Part shown: positions 38,098 to 46,815 of the stretch, piece after piece
How positions within the stretch are numbered: the first letter of the stretch is position 1
How the letters are laid out: each line of letters begins with the position of its first letter
Source: Microbacterium sp. TPD7012
GTDB lineage: Bacteria > Actinomycetota > Actinomycetes > Actinomycetales > Microbacteriaceae
Length of the DNA: 64,000 bases
Direction: 5' to 3'
NCBI RefSeq assembly: GCF_003075395.1
Contig: NZ_QDFV01000003.1
Location: 62,685 to 126,684, forward strand
Program-made: the position numbers and the translations under genes
The notes under the pieces: generated by a model
Databases searched by the model: none
Told to the model about the DNA's origin: nothing
What the model saw: the letters and a program-made list of their open reading frames with translations, nothing else

Positions 38098-39302
38098 TAC
38101 TTCTTCTTCTTTCCGTCGTAGTGCGGGTTCTCCCAGATGACCGAGCCGCCCTGGCCCAGCCCGACGCACATCGCCGTCAGGCCGTAGCGGACGTCGGGGC
38201 GCTCGGCGAACTGCGCCGCGAGCTGGATCATCAGACGCACACCGGAGGCGGCGAGCGGGTGTCCGAGGGCGATGGCACCGCCCCACTGGTTGACTCGGGG
38301 GTCGTCGTCGGCGATGCCGAAGTGGTCGAGCAGGGAGATCACCTGGATGGCGAAGGCCTCGTTCAGCTCGAACAGTCCGATGTCGGAGATCTGCAGACCC
38401 GCCTTCTTCAGCGCCTTCTCCGTCGAGGGGATCGGTCCGATACCCATGATCTCGGGCTGGACACCGGCGAAGGCGAACGAGACCATCCGCATCTTCGGGG
38501 CGAGACCCAGCTCCTTGACGGCGCCGCCCCCGGCCAGCAGCGACATGGTCGCGCCGTCGGTGAGCGGCGAGGAGGTTCCTGCGGTGACGCGTCCGTGGGG
38601 ACGGAACGGGGTCTTGAGCGCAGCCAGGTCCTCCATGGTCGTCTGCGGGCGTCGCCCCTCGTCCTCGGACGCGAGACCCCAGGCGCCGTCGGCGCCCTTG
38701 ATCGCGACGGAGACCAGGTCGGGCTGGATCTTGCCCGCGTCGTACGCCGCCTGCACCTTGTGCTGGCTGAGCATCCCGAAGCGGTCGGAGCGCTCCTTCG
38801 TGAGGTGCGGGAAGCGGTCGAAGATCCGCTCGGCCGTGACGCCCATGTTGAGGGCTCCGGGGTCGACCATCTTCTCGGCCACGAACCGCGGGTTCGGGTC
38901 GGCGTTGCCGCCGATCGGGTGGTGGCCCATGTGCTCGACGCCGCCGGCGAGGGCCAGGTCGTACATCCCGACGCCGATCGATGCGCCCATGGTGGTCACG
39001 CTGGTCATCGCACCGGCGCACATGCGCTCGACGGCGAGGCCGGGGACGGTCTGCGGGAGCCCCGCGAGGATCGCCACGGATCGCCCGAGAGTGAGGCCCT
39101 GGTCGCCGGTCTGACTCGTCGCGGCGATCGCGACGTCGTCGATGCGATCCGCCGGGACGGCCGCGTTGCGCTCCATGAGGCCGATGGTCGCCTTCACGGC
39201 GAGGTCATCAGCGCGGGTGTTCCAGTACATGCCCTTTTCGCCGGCGCGCCCGAAGGGGGTGCGCACTCCATCGACGAAGAAGACGTCCGAGATCTCGGCC
39301 AC
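38097..39302 (-). CDS. fadA: Acetyl-CoA acyltransferase (thiolase II family)
   Basis: 401 residues. Thiolase catalytic residues are in place: nucleophilic Cys in VERMCAGAMTS near residue 90, GHPLAASG histidine near 355 and the second Cys in TAMCVGLGQGG near 385. Ends in a Lys-rich tail. Cleaves 3-ketoacyl-CoA in the last step of beta-oxidation. Upstream partner of the fadJ-like gene in one operon. ATG at 39302 gives the normal thiolase N-terminus (DVFFVDGVRTPFGRAG). Confidence 0.95.
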   Translation of the reverse strand: MAEISDVFFVDGVRTPFGRAGEKGMYWNTRADDLAVKATIGLMERNAAVPADRIDDVAIAATSQTGDQGLTLGRSVAILAGLPQTVPGLAVERMCAGAMTSVTTMGASIGVGMYDLALAGGVEHMGHHPIGGNADPNPRFVAEKMVDPGALNMGVTAERIFDRFPHLTKERSDRFGMLSQHKVQAAYDAGKIQPDLVSVAIKGADGAWGLASEDEGRRPQTTMEDLAALKTPFRPHGRVTAGTSSPLTDGATMSLLAGGGAVKELGLAPKMRMVSFAFAGVQPEIMGIGPIPSTEKALKKAGLQISDIGLFELNEAFAIQVISLLDHFGIADDDPRVNQWGGAIALGHPLAASGVRLMIQLAAQFAERPDVRYGLTAMCVGLGQGGSVIWENPHYDGKKKK

Positions 39303-39375
39303 TCTGCCTCCAAGTTTGTGCGGTCGCCTCAGTCTATGAACGGGCGGAAACCGGGAGGAATCGGTTGGATCGAAC

Positions 39376-40569
39376 CTACGAAGCGGGTGCGGGGGTGGTG
39401 TCGGGCGATTGCGCCGCCTCTACAAAGGCAGTCGCGATCTTCTGTGCGGTCTGTGCAATCTGCCACGGACGTGCGCCGAGCGCCGAGAGGGCGGCGCCGA
39501 TGTCTTCGGCGGTCTCGCCCGGCGCGTCCCACGCCACGCGGCGCAGGAACTCCGGGGTCAGCAGATTCTCGGTCGGCATGCCCAGTTCCTCGGCGACGGC
39601 CTCGACCACCGGGCGCGCGGCCTTCAGACGTGCGTCGGCCTCGGGATTCCGGTCGGACCAGGCACGCGGCGGCGGCAGCGCGTCGCTCGGAACCCGTTCG
39701 CGGGGGAGTTCCTCGGTGGCACGACCGTCGACGATGGCCTGCCACCAGCGGTCCAGCTGCGTGCGGCTCGCGCGCCCCTGGAACTCCTTGATGCCGGCGA
39801 GTGCCTGCTTCGACTGCGGGTTCGCCATGACGGCGGCGACGAGCGAGCGGTCCGGAACGAGTCGCCCGGGGGAGACGTCCTGCTCCTGCGCGAAGGTCTC
39901 GCGCGCCTGCCACAGGGAACGGGCGACCGCGAGATTGCGGGCGCCGCGGACCTGGTGCAGTCCGCTGAGACGGCGCCACGGATCCTCGCGCGGAGGCTTG
40001 GGCAGCCGGGTCAGGGTGGCGGCGAACTCCTCGGCGGCGAACTCGGTCTTCTCCTGCTCCGCGAGCTCCGCAACGAGGGCGTCGCGGACGTCGATCAGGT
40101 GCAGCACGTCGAGCGCGGCGTAGTCGAGCCACGAGTCCGGGAGCGGGCGCGTCGACCAGTCAGAGGCGGAGTGCTCCTTTTTGAGAGTGATCCCGAGGGT
40201 GTCCTCGACGACGGCCGCGAGGCCGACACGGTCGTGCCCGAGCAGGCGCGACGCGAGTTCCGTGTCGAAGATCGACGGCGGCTCGAGATGCAGCTCGCGG
40301 AGTGAGGGAAGGTCCTGGCTGGCGGCGTGGAACACCCACTCGGCCTCGCCGATCGCCTCCTGGAGCGGTGAGAAATCGCCGAGCTCGGGCGGATCGAAGA
40401 GGAACACGCCCGCGTCCCGCCGGAACACCTGCACGAGGTACGCGCGCTGCGAGTAGCGGAAGCCCGACGCGCGTTCGACATCGACGGCGACCGGCCCGGT
40501 GCCCGCCGCGAGCGCAGCGCACGCTGCGCGGAACTCCTCGACATCCGAGATCACGGAGTATTCAGTCAC
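39376..40569 (-). CDS. rnd: Ribonuclease D-type 3'-5' exonuclease with HRDC domain
   Basis: 397 residues. DEDD exonuclease domain at 1-190: motif I VAVDVERASGFRYSQRAYLVQ, motif II FHAASQDLPSL, and motif III DSWLDYAALDVLHLIDV. One or two HRDC-type helical domains follow at about 210-300, with the common extra C-terminal region of actinobacterial RNase D. Matures or degrades structured RNAs. Its start lies inside the last 8 bp of DUF3000, so the two are coupled, an arrangement conserved in actinobacteria. Confidence 0.9.
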   Translation of the reverse strand: MTEYSVISDVEEFRAACAALAAGTGPVAVDVERASGFRYSQRAYLVQVFRRDAGVFLFDPPELGDFSPLQEAIGEAEWVFHAASQDLPSLRELHLEPPSIFDTELASRLLGHDRVGLAAVVEDTLGITLKKEHSASDWSTRPLPDSWLDYAALDVLHLIDVRDALVAELAEQEKTEFAAEEFAATLTRLPKPPREDPWRRLSGLHQVRGARNLAVARSLWQARETFAQEQDVSPGRLVPDRSLVAAVMANPQSKQALAGIKEFQGRASRTQLDRWWQAIVDGRATEELPRERVPSDALPPPRAWSDRNPEADARLKAARPVVEAVAEELGMPTENLLTPEFLRRVAWDAPGETAEDIGAALSALGARPWQIAQTAQKIATAFVEAAQSPDTTPAPAS

Positions 40570-41143
40570 GTACTGCCTTTCGAGCGCCGAACACGGCGAT
40601 GCCCTCGGAGCCCGGCGGAAGTCCCGCCAGCATTCCGACCAGCTCGGCCCATGCTTCGACGTGCGGTCGGAACGGGCCTTCCGGAGTCCAGGACGCCCGC
40701 AATTCTATCTGTGCGCCGTCGCCTTCGACGGCGAGAGCGCCGAATCCCTTCGACAGCGTCTTCGTGGAGGTGCCGGATGCCGAGTGGTAGATCGCGTCGC
40801 GGGAGTCGAGCGCGTCGACCAGCCAGGACCACGTGACGTCCGCCAGGAGGGGGTCGGTGCCGATCTCGCTCTCGAGCGGCGCCTGCGCGAAGATCACGAT
40901 GCGCCATGCCCCGCCCCAGGCTCCCGGTTCGTCCGGATCGTGCAGCAGCACGAATCGACCGGTGCCGTAGACCGACTCTCCGTCGCCCCCTGGTCGCACG
41001 TCGGCGGCGAGCGCGATGGCGAAGGGCGCCAGGCCCTGAGGCGTGGAGATCTCGCGCACCGTGATGTCGTCGCGGAACGCGGTCTCGCGCAGTTCGGCCA
41101 TCGCGCTGTCGAAGGGGGTCCCGGCATCGGGGTGTGCGGTCAC
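40562..41143 (-). CDS. DUF3000 family protein
   Basis: 193 residues, GTG start. Soluble actinobacterial protein with family segments FDSAMAELRETAFRDDITV at the N-terminus and GAWGGAWRIVIFAQAPLESEIG around residue 85. LLADVTWSWLVDALDSRDA follows at about 110. Function unknown, but it almost always precedes rnd, as here. TAGCCT sits 6 nt before the GTG, implying a leaderless mRNA. Confidence 0.87.
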   Translation of the reverse strand: MTAHPDAGTPFDSAMAELRETAFRDDITVREISTPQGLAPFAIALAADVRPGGDGESVYGTGRFVLLHDPDEPGAWGGAWRIVIFAQAPLESEIGTDPLLADVTWSWLVDALDSRDAIYHSASGTSTKTLSKGFGALAVEGDGAQIELRASWTPEGPFRPHVEAWAELVGMLAGLPPGSEGIAVFGARKAVRD

Positions 41144-41149
41144 GGCAAC

Positions 41150-41159
41150 AGGCTAGAGT
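41150..41159. promoter_or_regulatory. Overlapping divergent -10 elements (DUF3000 and hydrolase)
   Basis: Minus-strand TAGCCT (41155-41150) lies 6 nt before the DUF3000 GTG. Plus-strand TAGAGT (41154-41159) lies 9 nt before the hydrolase ATG. The hexamers share two bases, so the two polymerases should exclude each other. Confidence 0.45.
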
Positions 41160-41168
41160 CAGGAGGCG

Positions 41169-42323
41169 ATGAAGAGTCTCAGGCACGCCGTTGCACTCCT
41201 TGTCCCCGCTCTGCTCGCACTCGGGGCCGCCCTGTCGTTCCTCGTGTTCGGCGTGGCTCGTCGCGTCGTCACCCCGATGCGCCGACCGGTCGACACGCAG
41301 ATCCTCGCGGTCGACACCGGTGCGCAGACCATCGAGCTCGAACGCACGGTCGACACCGAGCTTCCTGGACGTTACGGGCTGTTCACGACAGGCACCTACG
41401 GCTACGTGAAGCTCGGCGCCGTCCTCGGCGTCGATGCGACCAGCGTGCGGCGCAAGCTGCTGACGAAGATCGAGACGGGGGCCAGGGTCGATCGGGGGGC
41501 GGGATTCAGCGGCTACTACTACTCGTCGCCGAGTGAGCTGCATCTGTCCTGGCAGAACGTGCTGATCGGATCACCCGCGGGGCCCTGCCCTGCCTGGTTC
41601 TTCCCAGCGACGTCGACGACGTGGGTGATCCAGGTGCACGGGCGCGGAGCCACGCGGGTGGAGTGCCTGCGGGCGGTCCCGGTTCTGCATGCCGCCGGAT
41701 TCCCCAACCTCGTGGTGTCGTACCGGAACGACAGCGAGGCGCCGCGCAGCCGGGCCGGCGCCTACGCCCTCGGGACCGCGGAGTGGCGGGACGTGGATGC
41801 GGCGATCGCCTACGCACTGCGCCACGGCGCCGAGCGGGTGATCCTGATGGGCTGGTCGATGGGAGGCGCCGTCTCCCTGCAGGCGGCGGTCAGCTCGAGC
41901 TATCGGGAGCGCATCGTCGGTCTGATCCTGGAGTCCCCGGTCGTCGACTGGCGCACCGTGCTGCGCTTCCAGGCCCGGATCGCGGGTGTCCGCGCACCGC
42001 TCCCGGAACTGGCGATGAGCGCCCTGCAACGCCCCCTCACCGCACGGATCAGCGGCGCGGACGACGCGATCTCGTTCGACCGGCTCGACATGGTCGCGCG
42101 CGCCGGCGAGCTGACAGCGCCGATGCTCATCCTCCACAGCGTGGACGACGGATTCGTGCCGATCGACTCGTCGGTGGCCCTTCAGCAGGCACGACCGGAT
42201 CTCGTGACCATGCCCGAGTTCAGCGTCGCCCGGCACACGAAGATCTGGAACTACGATCAGCCCGGCTGGACCGCGGCGATCACCGACTGGGTCGAGGCGC
42301 AGGGCTTCAGCGCTTCTGCCTGA
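41169..42323 (+). CDS. Membrane-anchored alpha/beta hydrolase
   Basis: 384 residues. N-terminal membrane segment at about 5-32 (HAVALLVPALLALGAALSFLVFG), then an external or membrane-facing domain. The hydrolase core begins with TWVIQVHGRGATRVECLRAV. Nucleophile elbow GWSMGGAVS near residue 228, acid in LHSVDDGFVPID, and the catalytic His in SVARHTKIWNYD. Belongs to the S9-like/YdjP-like hydrolase group; substrate unknown. Its 3' end overlaps the convergent sufE by 17 bp. Confidence 0.82.
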   Translation: MKSLRHAVALLVPALLALGAALSFLVFGVARRVVTPMRRPVDTQILAVDTGAQTIELERTVDTELPGRYGLFTTGTYGYVKLGAVLGVDATSVRRKLLTKIETGARVDRGAGFSGYYYSSPSELHLSWQNVLIGSPAGPCPAWFFPATSTTWVIQVHGRGATRVECLRAVPVLHAAGFPNLVVSYRNDSEAPRSRAGAYALGTAEWRDVDAAIAYALRHGAERVILMGWSMGGAVSLQAAVSSSYRERIVGLILESPVVDWRTVLRFQARIAGVRAPLPELAMSALQRPLTARISGADDAISFDRLDMVARAGELTAPMLILHSVDDGFVPIDSSVALQQARPDLVTMPEFSVARHTKIWNYDQPGWTAAITDWVEAQGFSASA

Positions 42324-42738
42324 CCTGCTTCTTCGCGCGCATCAGCATCCCGGTCATCCCACCGATCCGCAGCGGCGAGACCGCCTTCGTGAGTCCGATC
42401 GACTGCGGGTAGTCGTCGGGGATGGCGAGCACCTCGTCGGATGTGAGTCCGGTGATGCCCTGCACGAGGATGCTGGCGAACCCGCGGGTGGTCGGCGCCT
42501 CCGGCGGTGCGGTCGCATGCATCGTGACGATGTCGTCGTTCACCTCGACGTAGATGTAGACCGGCGACTGGCACTCCGCGACGCGCTCGCACATCTCCGG
42601 ATGGTTCGCGACCTCGTCGGAGACGGGGGGAAGCTCGTCGGAGTACTCGAGCAGCAGCAGGAGCCGATCCGACTCGGGGGTCTCCAGGAAGCCGTCGCGG
42701 ATGTCGGCGAGGATGTCAGGAAGGTCGCTGGCGCTCAT
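42307..42738 (-). CDS. sufE: SufE family sulfur acceptor
   Basis: 143 residues from the ATG at 42738; GGGAGG lies 9 nt upstream, while the ATG at 42747 abuts it too closely. SufE accepts persulfide sulfur and passes it to iron-sulfur assembly. The core includes NHPEMCERVAECQSPVYIYVEV, with the conserved cysteine in the EC of AECQSP. PTTRGFASILVQGI follows. It sits 19 bp downstream of a rhodanese gene rather than near sufS, suggesting the rhodanese is its sulfur donor here. Confidence 0.87.
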   Translation of the reverse strand: MSASDLPDILADIRDGFLETPESDRLLLLLEYSDELPPVSDEVANHPEMCERVAECQSPVYIYVEVNDDIVTMHATAPPEAPTTRGFASILVQGITGLTSDEVLAIPDDYPQSIGLTKAVSPLRIGGMTGMLMRAKKQVRQKR

Positions 42739-42757
42739 CCCTGACATCCTCCCATGT

Positions 42758-43651
42758 TCAGAGCGAGCCGGGCTCGGCACCCGTCACGATCGGAACCCGC
42801 ACGGCGCTGCCCCACTCGGTCCAGGAGCCGTCGTAGTTGCGCACGTTCTCGAAGCCGAGCAGGTGCTTGAGCACGAACCAGGTGTGGCTGGAGCGTTCAC
42901 CGATCCGGCAGTACGCCACGACGTCGTCGCCGTCCTTCAGCCCGGCACCGTCACGGTAGATCGCGTCGAGCTCGGCGCGGCTCTTGAAGCCGCCGTCCTC
43001 CGCGACGGCCTTGGCCCACGGCACGCTCTGCGCGGTGGGGATGTGCCCGGCGCGCAGCGTGCCCTCCTCGGGGTAGGCGGGAGCGGTCGTGCGCTCTCCG
43101 CTGTACTCCTCGGGGGAGCGGACATCGATCAGCGGGTTGCCGATGTGCGTGAGGACGTCTTCCTTGTAGGCGCGGATCACGGAGTCGTCGCGCTCGACGA
43201 CCGGGTACTCCGTCGCGGGGCGCGTGGTGGCGTCGCGCGTGAGCTCGCGTCCCTCGGAGATCCAGCGGTCGCGGCCGCCGTCGAGCAGTCGCACGTCCTC
43301 GTGTCCGAAGAGGGAGAACACCCAGAGGGCGTAGGCCGCCCACCAGTTGTTCTTGTCGCCGTAGATGACGACCGTGTCGTCGCGGGCGATGCCCTTGCGG
43401 CTGAGCAGCTGGGCGAAGCCCTCGCCGTCGACGTAGTCGCGCACGACCGGGTCGTTGAGCTCGGTGTGCCAGTCGACCTTCACGGCACCGGGGATGTGTC
43501 CGGTCTCGTAGAGGAGCACGTCCTCATCGGACTCGACGACGACGAGACCAGGCTGTCCGAGGCGCTCCGCCAGCCATTCGGTCGTCACCAGACGGCCGGG
43601 TTCGGCGTACTCGGCGAACTTGGGGGAGGAGGAATCGATCTCGATGGCCAT
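42758..43651 (-). CDS. sseA: Thiosulfate/3-mercaptopyruvate sulfurtransferase (two-domain rhodanese)
   Basis: 297 residues from the ATG at 43651, where the family N-terminus ([12 protein letters not shown]) starts within about 25 residues. Two rhodanese domains: an inactive N-terminal one (about 15-150) and a catalytic C-terminal one with the active-site loop [12 protein letters not shown], Cys near residue 245. Transfers sulfur from thiosulfate or mercaptopyruvate to an acceptor. Followed by sufE at 19 bp, so a rhodanese-SufE sulfur relay is likely. The CRIGERS loop is the thiosulfate-type loop. Confidence 0.92.
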   Translation of the reverse strand: MAIEIDSSSPKFAEYAEPGRLVTTEWLAERLGQPGLVVVESDEDVLLYETGHIPGAVKVDWHTELNDPVVRDYVDGEGFAQLLSRKGIARDDTVVIYGDKNNWWAAYALWVFSLFGHEDVRLLDGGRDRWISEGRELTRDATTRPATEYPVVERDDSVIRAYKEDVLTHIGNPLIDVRSPEEYSGERTTAPAYPEEGTLRAGHIPTAQSVPWAKAVAEDGGFKSRAELDAIYRDGAGLKDGDDVVAYCRIGERSSHTWFVLKHLLGFENVRNYDGSWTEWGSAVRVPIVTGAEPGSL

Positions 43652-43797
43652 GGGGTTCTCCGAAGCATTGAGCGGGCGAGGGTGCGGTGGCGGACGGCGT
43701 AGTGTGGAGCCGTCCCTTCGACGATAGATCCCCTCAGTGCGCCCTGCACCCGATTCGTAAGACTTCGACACAGGTGCGCACCCGATTCAGGACCGTG

Positions 43798-44835
43798 ATG
43801 ACCGACACGACCAGCCGCACGGGAATCGTGCACCTCACCGAGCGCCAGCCCGCCGTCAGCGGACCCGAGATGCTGGCCAGTCTGGTGCCGCCGCCGCAGT
43901 TCGACACGGCCACGTTCGACAGCTATCGCGCGGATCCCGCCTACCCCTCTCAGGAGGAGGCCAAGGAGACGCTGATCCGCTTCGCCGGTCGCGGCGGCCC
44001 GGTCAAGCGCGGCGGGTTCTTCAGCCGGGCGAAGAAGGAGCCAGAGGTCAAGCCGGGGGTGTACCTGGACGGTGGCTTCGGCGTGGGCAAGACGCACCTT
44101 CTCGCGTCGATCTATCACGCGATGCCCGCACGCAGGAAGTACTTCGGGTCGTTCATCGAGTACACCGCGCTCGTGGGCGCACTCGGCTACAAGAACACGG
44201 TCGACCTGCTCAAGGGCGCCGACCTCCTCTGCATCGACGAGTTCGAACTCGACGACCCGGGCGACACCATGGTCATGACGCGTCTGCTCGGCGAACTCGT
44301 CCCGACGGGCACCCGCCTCGCCGCGACCTCGAACACCCCGCCGAACGCTCTCGGCGAAGGACGCTTCGCGGCGCAGGACTTCCTTCGCGAGATCCACGCG
44401 ATGTCGGACAGCTTCCAGACGATCCGGATCGACGGCGTCGACTTCCGGCAGCGCGCTCTGGACGGCCATGCCGTCGTCCTCGACGACGAGGCCTACGACA
44501 GCGCGCGTGAGGCGGGCGCGACCGCCGGCACGGCATCCGATGACCGCTTCGATGATCTGATCCGTCATCTGGCCCAGGTGCATCCGTCCCGCTACATCCG
44601 CGTGATCGACGGACTCGACCAGGTCGGCCTCCGCGGCGTCCGCCAGCTGACCGATCAGTCCGAGGCGCTGCGGTTCGTCGCGTTCGTGGACCGGGTGTAC
44701 GACGCCCAGATCCCGATCATCGCCACAGGCCTCGGTCTGGACGCCGTGTTCTCCGATGAGATGCTCGCCGGCGGATACCGCAAGAAGTACCTTCGCGCCA
44801 TCTCCCGACTGAACGCGCTGACGCATTCTGCGTGA
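43798..44835 (+). CDS. zapE: Cell division protein ZapE (AFG1-like ATPase)
   Basis: 345 residues from the ATG at 43798. P-loop ATPase with Walker A GGFGVGKTHLL near residue 95 and Walker B LLCIDEFELDDPGD near 140. Sensor region ATSNTPPNALGEGRF follows. AFG1/ZapE proteins affect Z-ring stability in Escherichia coli; in actinobacteria the role is inferred. Divergent from the rhodanese. Confidence 0.88.
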   Translation: MTDTTSRTGIVHLTERQPAVSGPEMLASLVPPPQFDTATFDSYRADPAYPSQEEAKETLIRFAGRGGPVKRGGFFSRAKKEPEVKPGVYLDGGFGVGKTHLLASIYHAMPARRKYFGSFIEYTALVGALGYKNTVDLLKGADLLCIDEFELDDPGDTMVMTRLLGELVPTGTRLAATSNTPPNALGEGRFAAQDFLREIHAMSDSFQTIRIDGVDFRQRALDGHAVVLDDEAYDSAREAGATAGTASDDRFDDLIRHLAQVHPSRYIRVIDGLDQVGLRGVRQLTDQSEALRFVAFVDRVYDAQIPIIATGLGLDAVFSDEMLAGGYRKKYLRAISRLNALTHSA

Positions 44836-44849
44836 CCCTGCAGGCCCGT

Positions 44850-44896
44850 GTAACGCGATGTTCACACCCGGAGCCCTTCTGTAACACCGGAGAAAC
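44850..44896 (+). promoter_or_regulatory. GlnR-type nitrogen-control boxes upstream of amt
   Basis: GTAAC-ACCGGA-GAAAC (44881-44896) matches exactly the actinobacterial GlnR consensus gTnAC-n6-GaAAC. A weaker half copy GTAAC-GCGATG-TTCAC lies at 44850-44865. They are 74-120 bp before the amt start. Activation of ammonium uptake under nitrogen limitation is expected; GlnR itself is not in the window. Confidence 0.7.
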
Positions 44897-44969
44897 AAAC
44901 CTCACGCATGCGCGAAACCGCGCGTCGTCACACTGAAGCTCTCAATTACTTCGGATGTGAGGTTTTCCT

Positions 44970-46208
44970 ATGGATGCTCCCGGCAACATCTCGTGGGCGA
45001 TCACCGCGACAGCGCTGGTCCTGCTCATGACGCCTGGCGTCGCCTTCTTCTACGGCGGTCTCGTCAAGGCGAAGAGCGTCGTCAGCATGATGATGATGAG
45101 CTTCGGCTCGATCGGCCTTGTCGCCGTGCTGTGGATTCTCTTCGGCTTCTCCATGAGCGCCGTCGACAGTCCGACCGCCTTCGCCGGCAACCCCTTCGCC
45201 GACTTCGGGCTCTCGAGCCTGGCCTCGGGTGAGGGATCGAACGTCGCCCTTCTCGGTGTCGCCTACGGCGCGACGTTCGCGATCATCACGGTCGCCCTGA
45301 TCTCCGGCGCCATCGCCGACCGCGCGAAGTTCGGCAGCTGGCTGATCTTCGCCGGTGTCTTCGCCACCGTCGGCTACTTCCCCGTCGCCGCATGGGTCTG
45401 GGGCGGCGGCTGGATCATGAACCTCGGCACCACGCTGTTCGGTGAGGACAGCGGGATCGGCGTCATCGACTACGCCGGCGGTACCGCTGTGCACATCAAT
45501 GCGGGCGCTGCGGCCCTCGCCCTCGCGATCGTCCTCGGAAAGCGCATCGGCTTCCAGAAGGGCATCCTCAAGCCGCACAACGTGCCGCTGACGCTGCTCG
45601 GCGCTGCGCTGCTGTGGTTCGGCTGGTTCGGCTTCAACGCCGGTGCGGAGTGGCTCGCCGAGGACATGGGCGGTGTCGGACTCATCGGTCTCAACACGCT
45701 CGGCGCCACGGCTGCTGCCATCCTCGGCTGGATCCTGATCGAGAAGATCAAGGACGGAAAGCCCACCTCGGTCGGCGCCGCATCCGGTGCGGTCGCCGGT
45801 CTCGTCGCCATCACCCCGGCGTGCGCCAACCTGACGCCCGGCTGGTCGCTCCTGCTCGGCGCCGTCGCCGGTATCGTCTGCGCTCTCGCGGTCGAGCTGA
45901 AGTTCCGCCTCGGTTTCGACGACTCGCTCGACGTGGTCGGCATCCACCTCGTCGGCGGCCTGATCGGAACCCTGTACCTGGGCTTCTTCGCCACCGACAC
46001 CGGCCTGTTCGTCGGCGGCGACGCCCGCCAGCTCGCCGTCCAGGTGATCGCCGCTCTGGGTGTGCTCATCTACTCCTTCGTCGTCGCCTTCATCATCGGC
46101 TTCGCGATCGAGAAGACGATCGGCTTCCGCGTCACGAACGAAGACGAGATCGCCGGTGTGGACCAGGTCGTGCACGGCGAGGAGGGCTACGCTCTCGCGG
46201 ACGCATGA
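44970..46208 (+). CDS. amt: Ammonium transporter, Amt family
   Basis: 412 residues with eleven hydrophobic helices, N-terminus outside as in Amt proteins. Conserved pore features: the twin histidines in GTAVHINAGAAAL (near 175) and VVGIHLVGGLIG (near 320), and the Phe-gate segment around AWVWGGGWIMN. The amtB family signature DYAGGTAVHINAG is intact. No adjacent glnB/glnK is present, which is unusual since amt is often paired with a PII gene. GAGGT lies upstream as ribosome site. Confidence 0.95.
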   Translation: MDAPGNISWAITATALVLLMTPGVAFFYGGLVKAKSVVSMMMMSFGSIGLVAVLWILFGFSMSAVDSPTAFAGNPFADFGLSSLASGEGSNVALLGVAYGATFAIITVALISGAIADRAKFGSWLIFAGVFATVGYFPVAAWVWGGGWIMNLGTTLFGEDSGIGVIDYAGGTAVHINAGAAALALAIVLGKRIGFQKGILKPHNVPLTLLGAALLWFGWFGFNAGAEWLAEDMGGVGLIGLNTLGATAAAILGWILIEKIKDGKPTSVGAASGAVAGLVAITPACANLTPGWSLLLGAVAGIVCALAVELKFRLGFDDSLDVVGIHLVGGLIGTLYLGFFATDTGLFVGGDARQLAVQVIAALGVLIYSFVVAFIIGFAIEKTIGFRVTNEDEIAGVDQVVHGEEGYALADA

Positions 46209-46215
46209 CAGCGGT

Positions 46216-46221
46216 TAGGGT
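46216..46221 (+). promoter_or_regulatory. Candidate -10 element of the PemK-like gene (TAGGGT)
   Basis: TAGGGT ends 6 nt before the GTG at 46228. The PemK-like gene therefore seems to have its own leaderless promoter rather than depending on amt. Confidence 0.45.
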
Positions 46222-46227
46222 GACCGT

Positions 46228-46815
46228 GTGAGCAATACCGACGGCATCCTGGCGACACTCGCGCAGATCCTGCAGAAGCTGCTGGGGTCGGACCGGGCGT
46301 CTCGGACAGAACATCGTCCGAGACGCCCGGTCGCGCGTCTGCGGACGTCCTCGGAAGCACGGGTGCCGGTCGATGCGTCGCAGGATCGGGGGAGCGGCAG
46401 TGACACGGCCACGATCCGGATCGACCCCGAGCGCATTGACGATCTGCAGGTCGCCTACGCTCCCGAACGCGACGGAGCCCCGGACGCCGGCGAGATCGTC
46501 TGGACCTGGGTGCCCTACGAGGAGAACGACGGTCGAGGCAAGGACCGACCGGTGCTCGTCATCGGGCGGGCTTCGGCGGACCGCGTGTACGCCGTCCGCA
46601 TGACCAGTCGGGCACACGACGGCGACCGCGACTTCCTCACGATCGGTGCCGGCTCCTGGGACTCGCAGGGACGCGAGTCCTGGGTTGACATCGAGCAGCT
46701 GTACAGCGTGCACGAGCACGGCCTGCGGCGTGAGGCGGCTGTGCTCGACCGCGGGCGCTACGACAGGGTCGCGAGTGCGCTCACACGCCGCTACGGCTGG
46801 GCTGCAGCGGGCTGA
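46228..46815 (+). CDS. PemK/MazF-like domain protein without a visible antitoxin
   Basis: 195 residues, GTG start. Residues 1-80 are polar and Arg/Ser-rich, probably disordered. The C-terminal ~110 residues are PemK/MazF-like: GEIVWTWVPYEENDGRGKDRPVLVIGR corresponds to the conserved first strand and loop of the ribonuclease fold. No small antitoxin ORF is seen before or after it. Its last 35 bp overlap the 3' end of the convergent DUF1611 gene. It could be an orphan toxin-fold protein with another role. Confidence 0.7.
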   Translation: MSNTDGILATLAQILQKLLGSDRASRTEHRPRRPVARLRTSSEARVPVDASQDRGSGSDTATIRIDPERIDDLQVAYAPERDGAPDAGEIVWTWVPYEENDGRGKDRPVLVIGRASADRVYAVRMTSRAHDGDRDFLTIGAGSWDSQGRESWVDIEQLYSVHEHGLRREAAVLDRGRYDRVASALTRRYGWAAAG

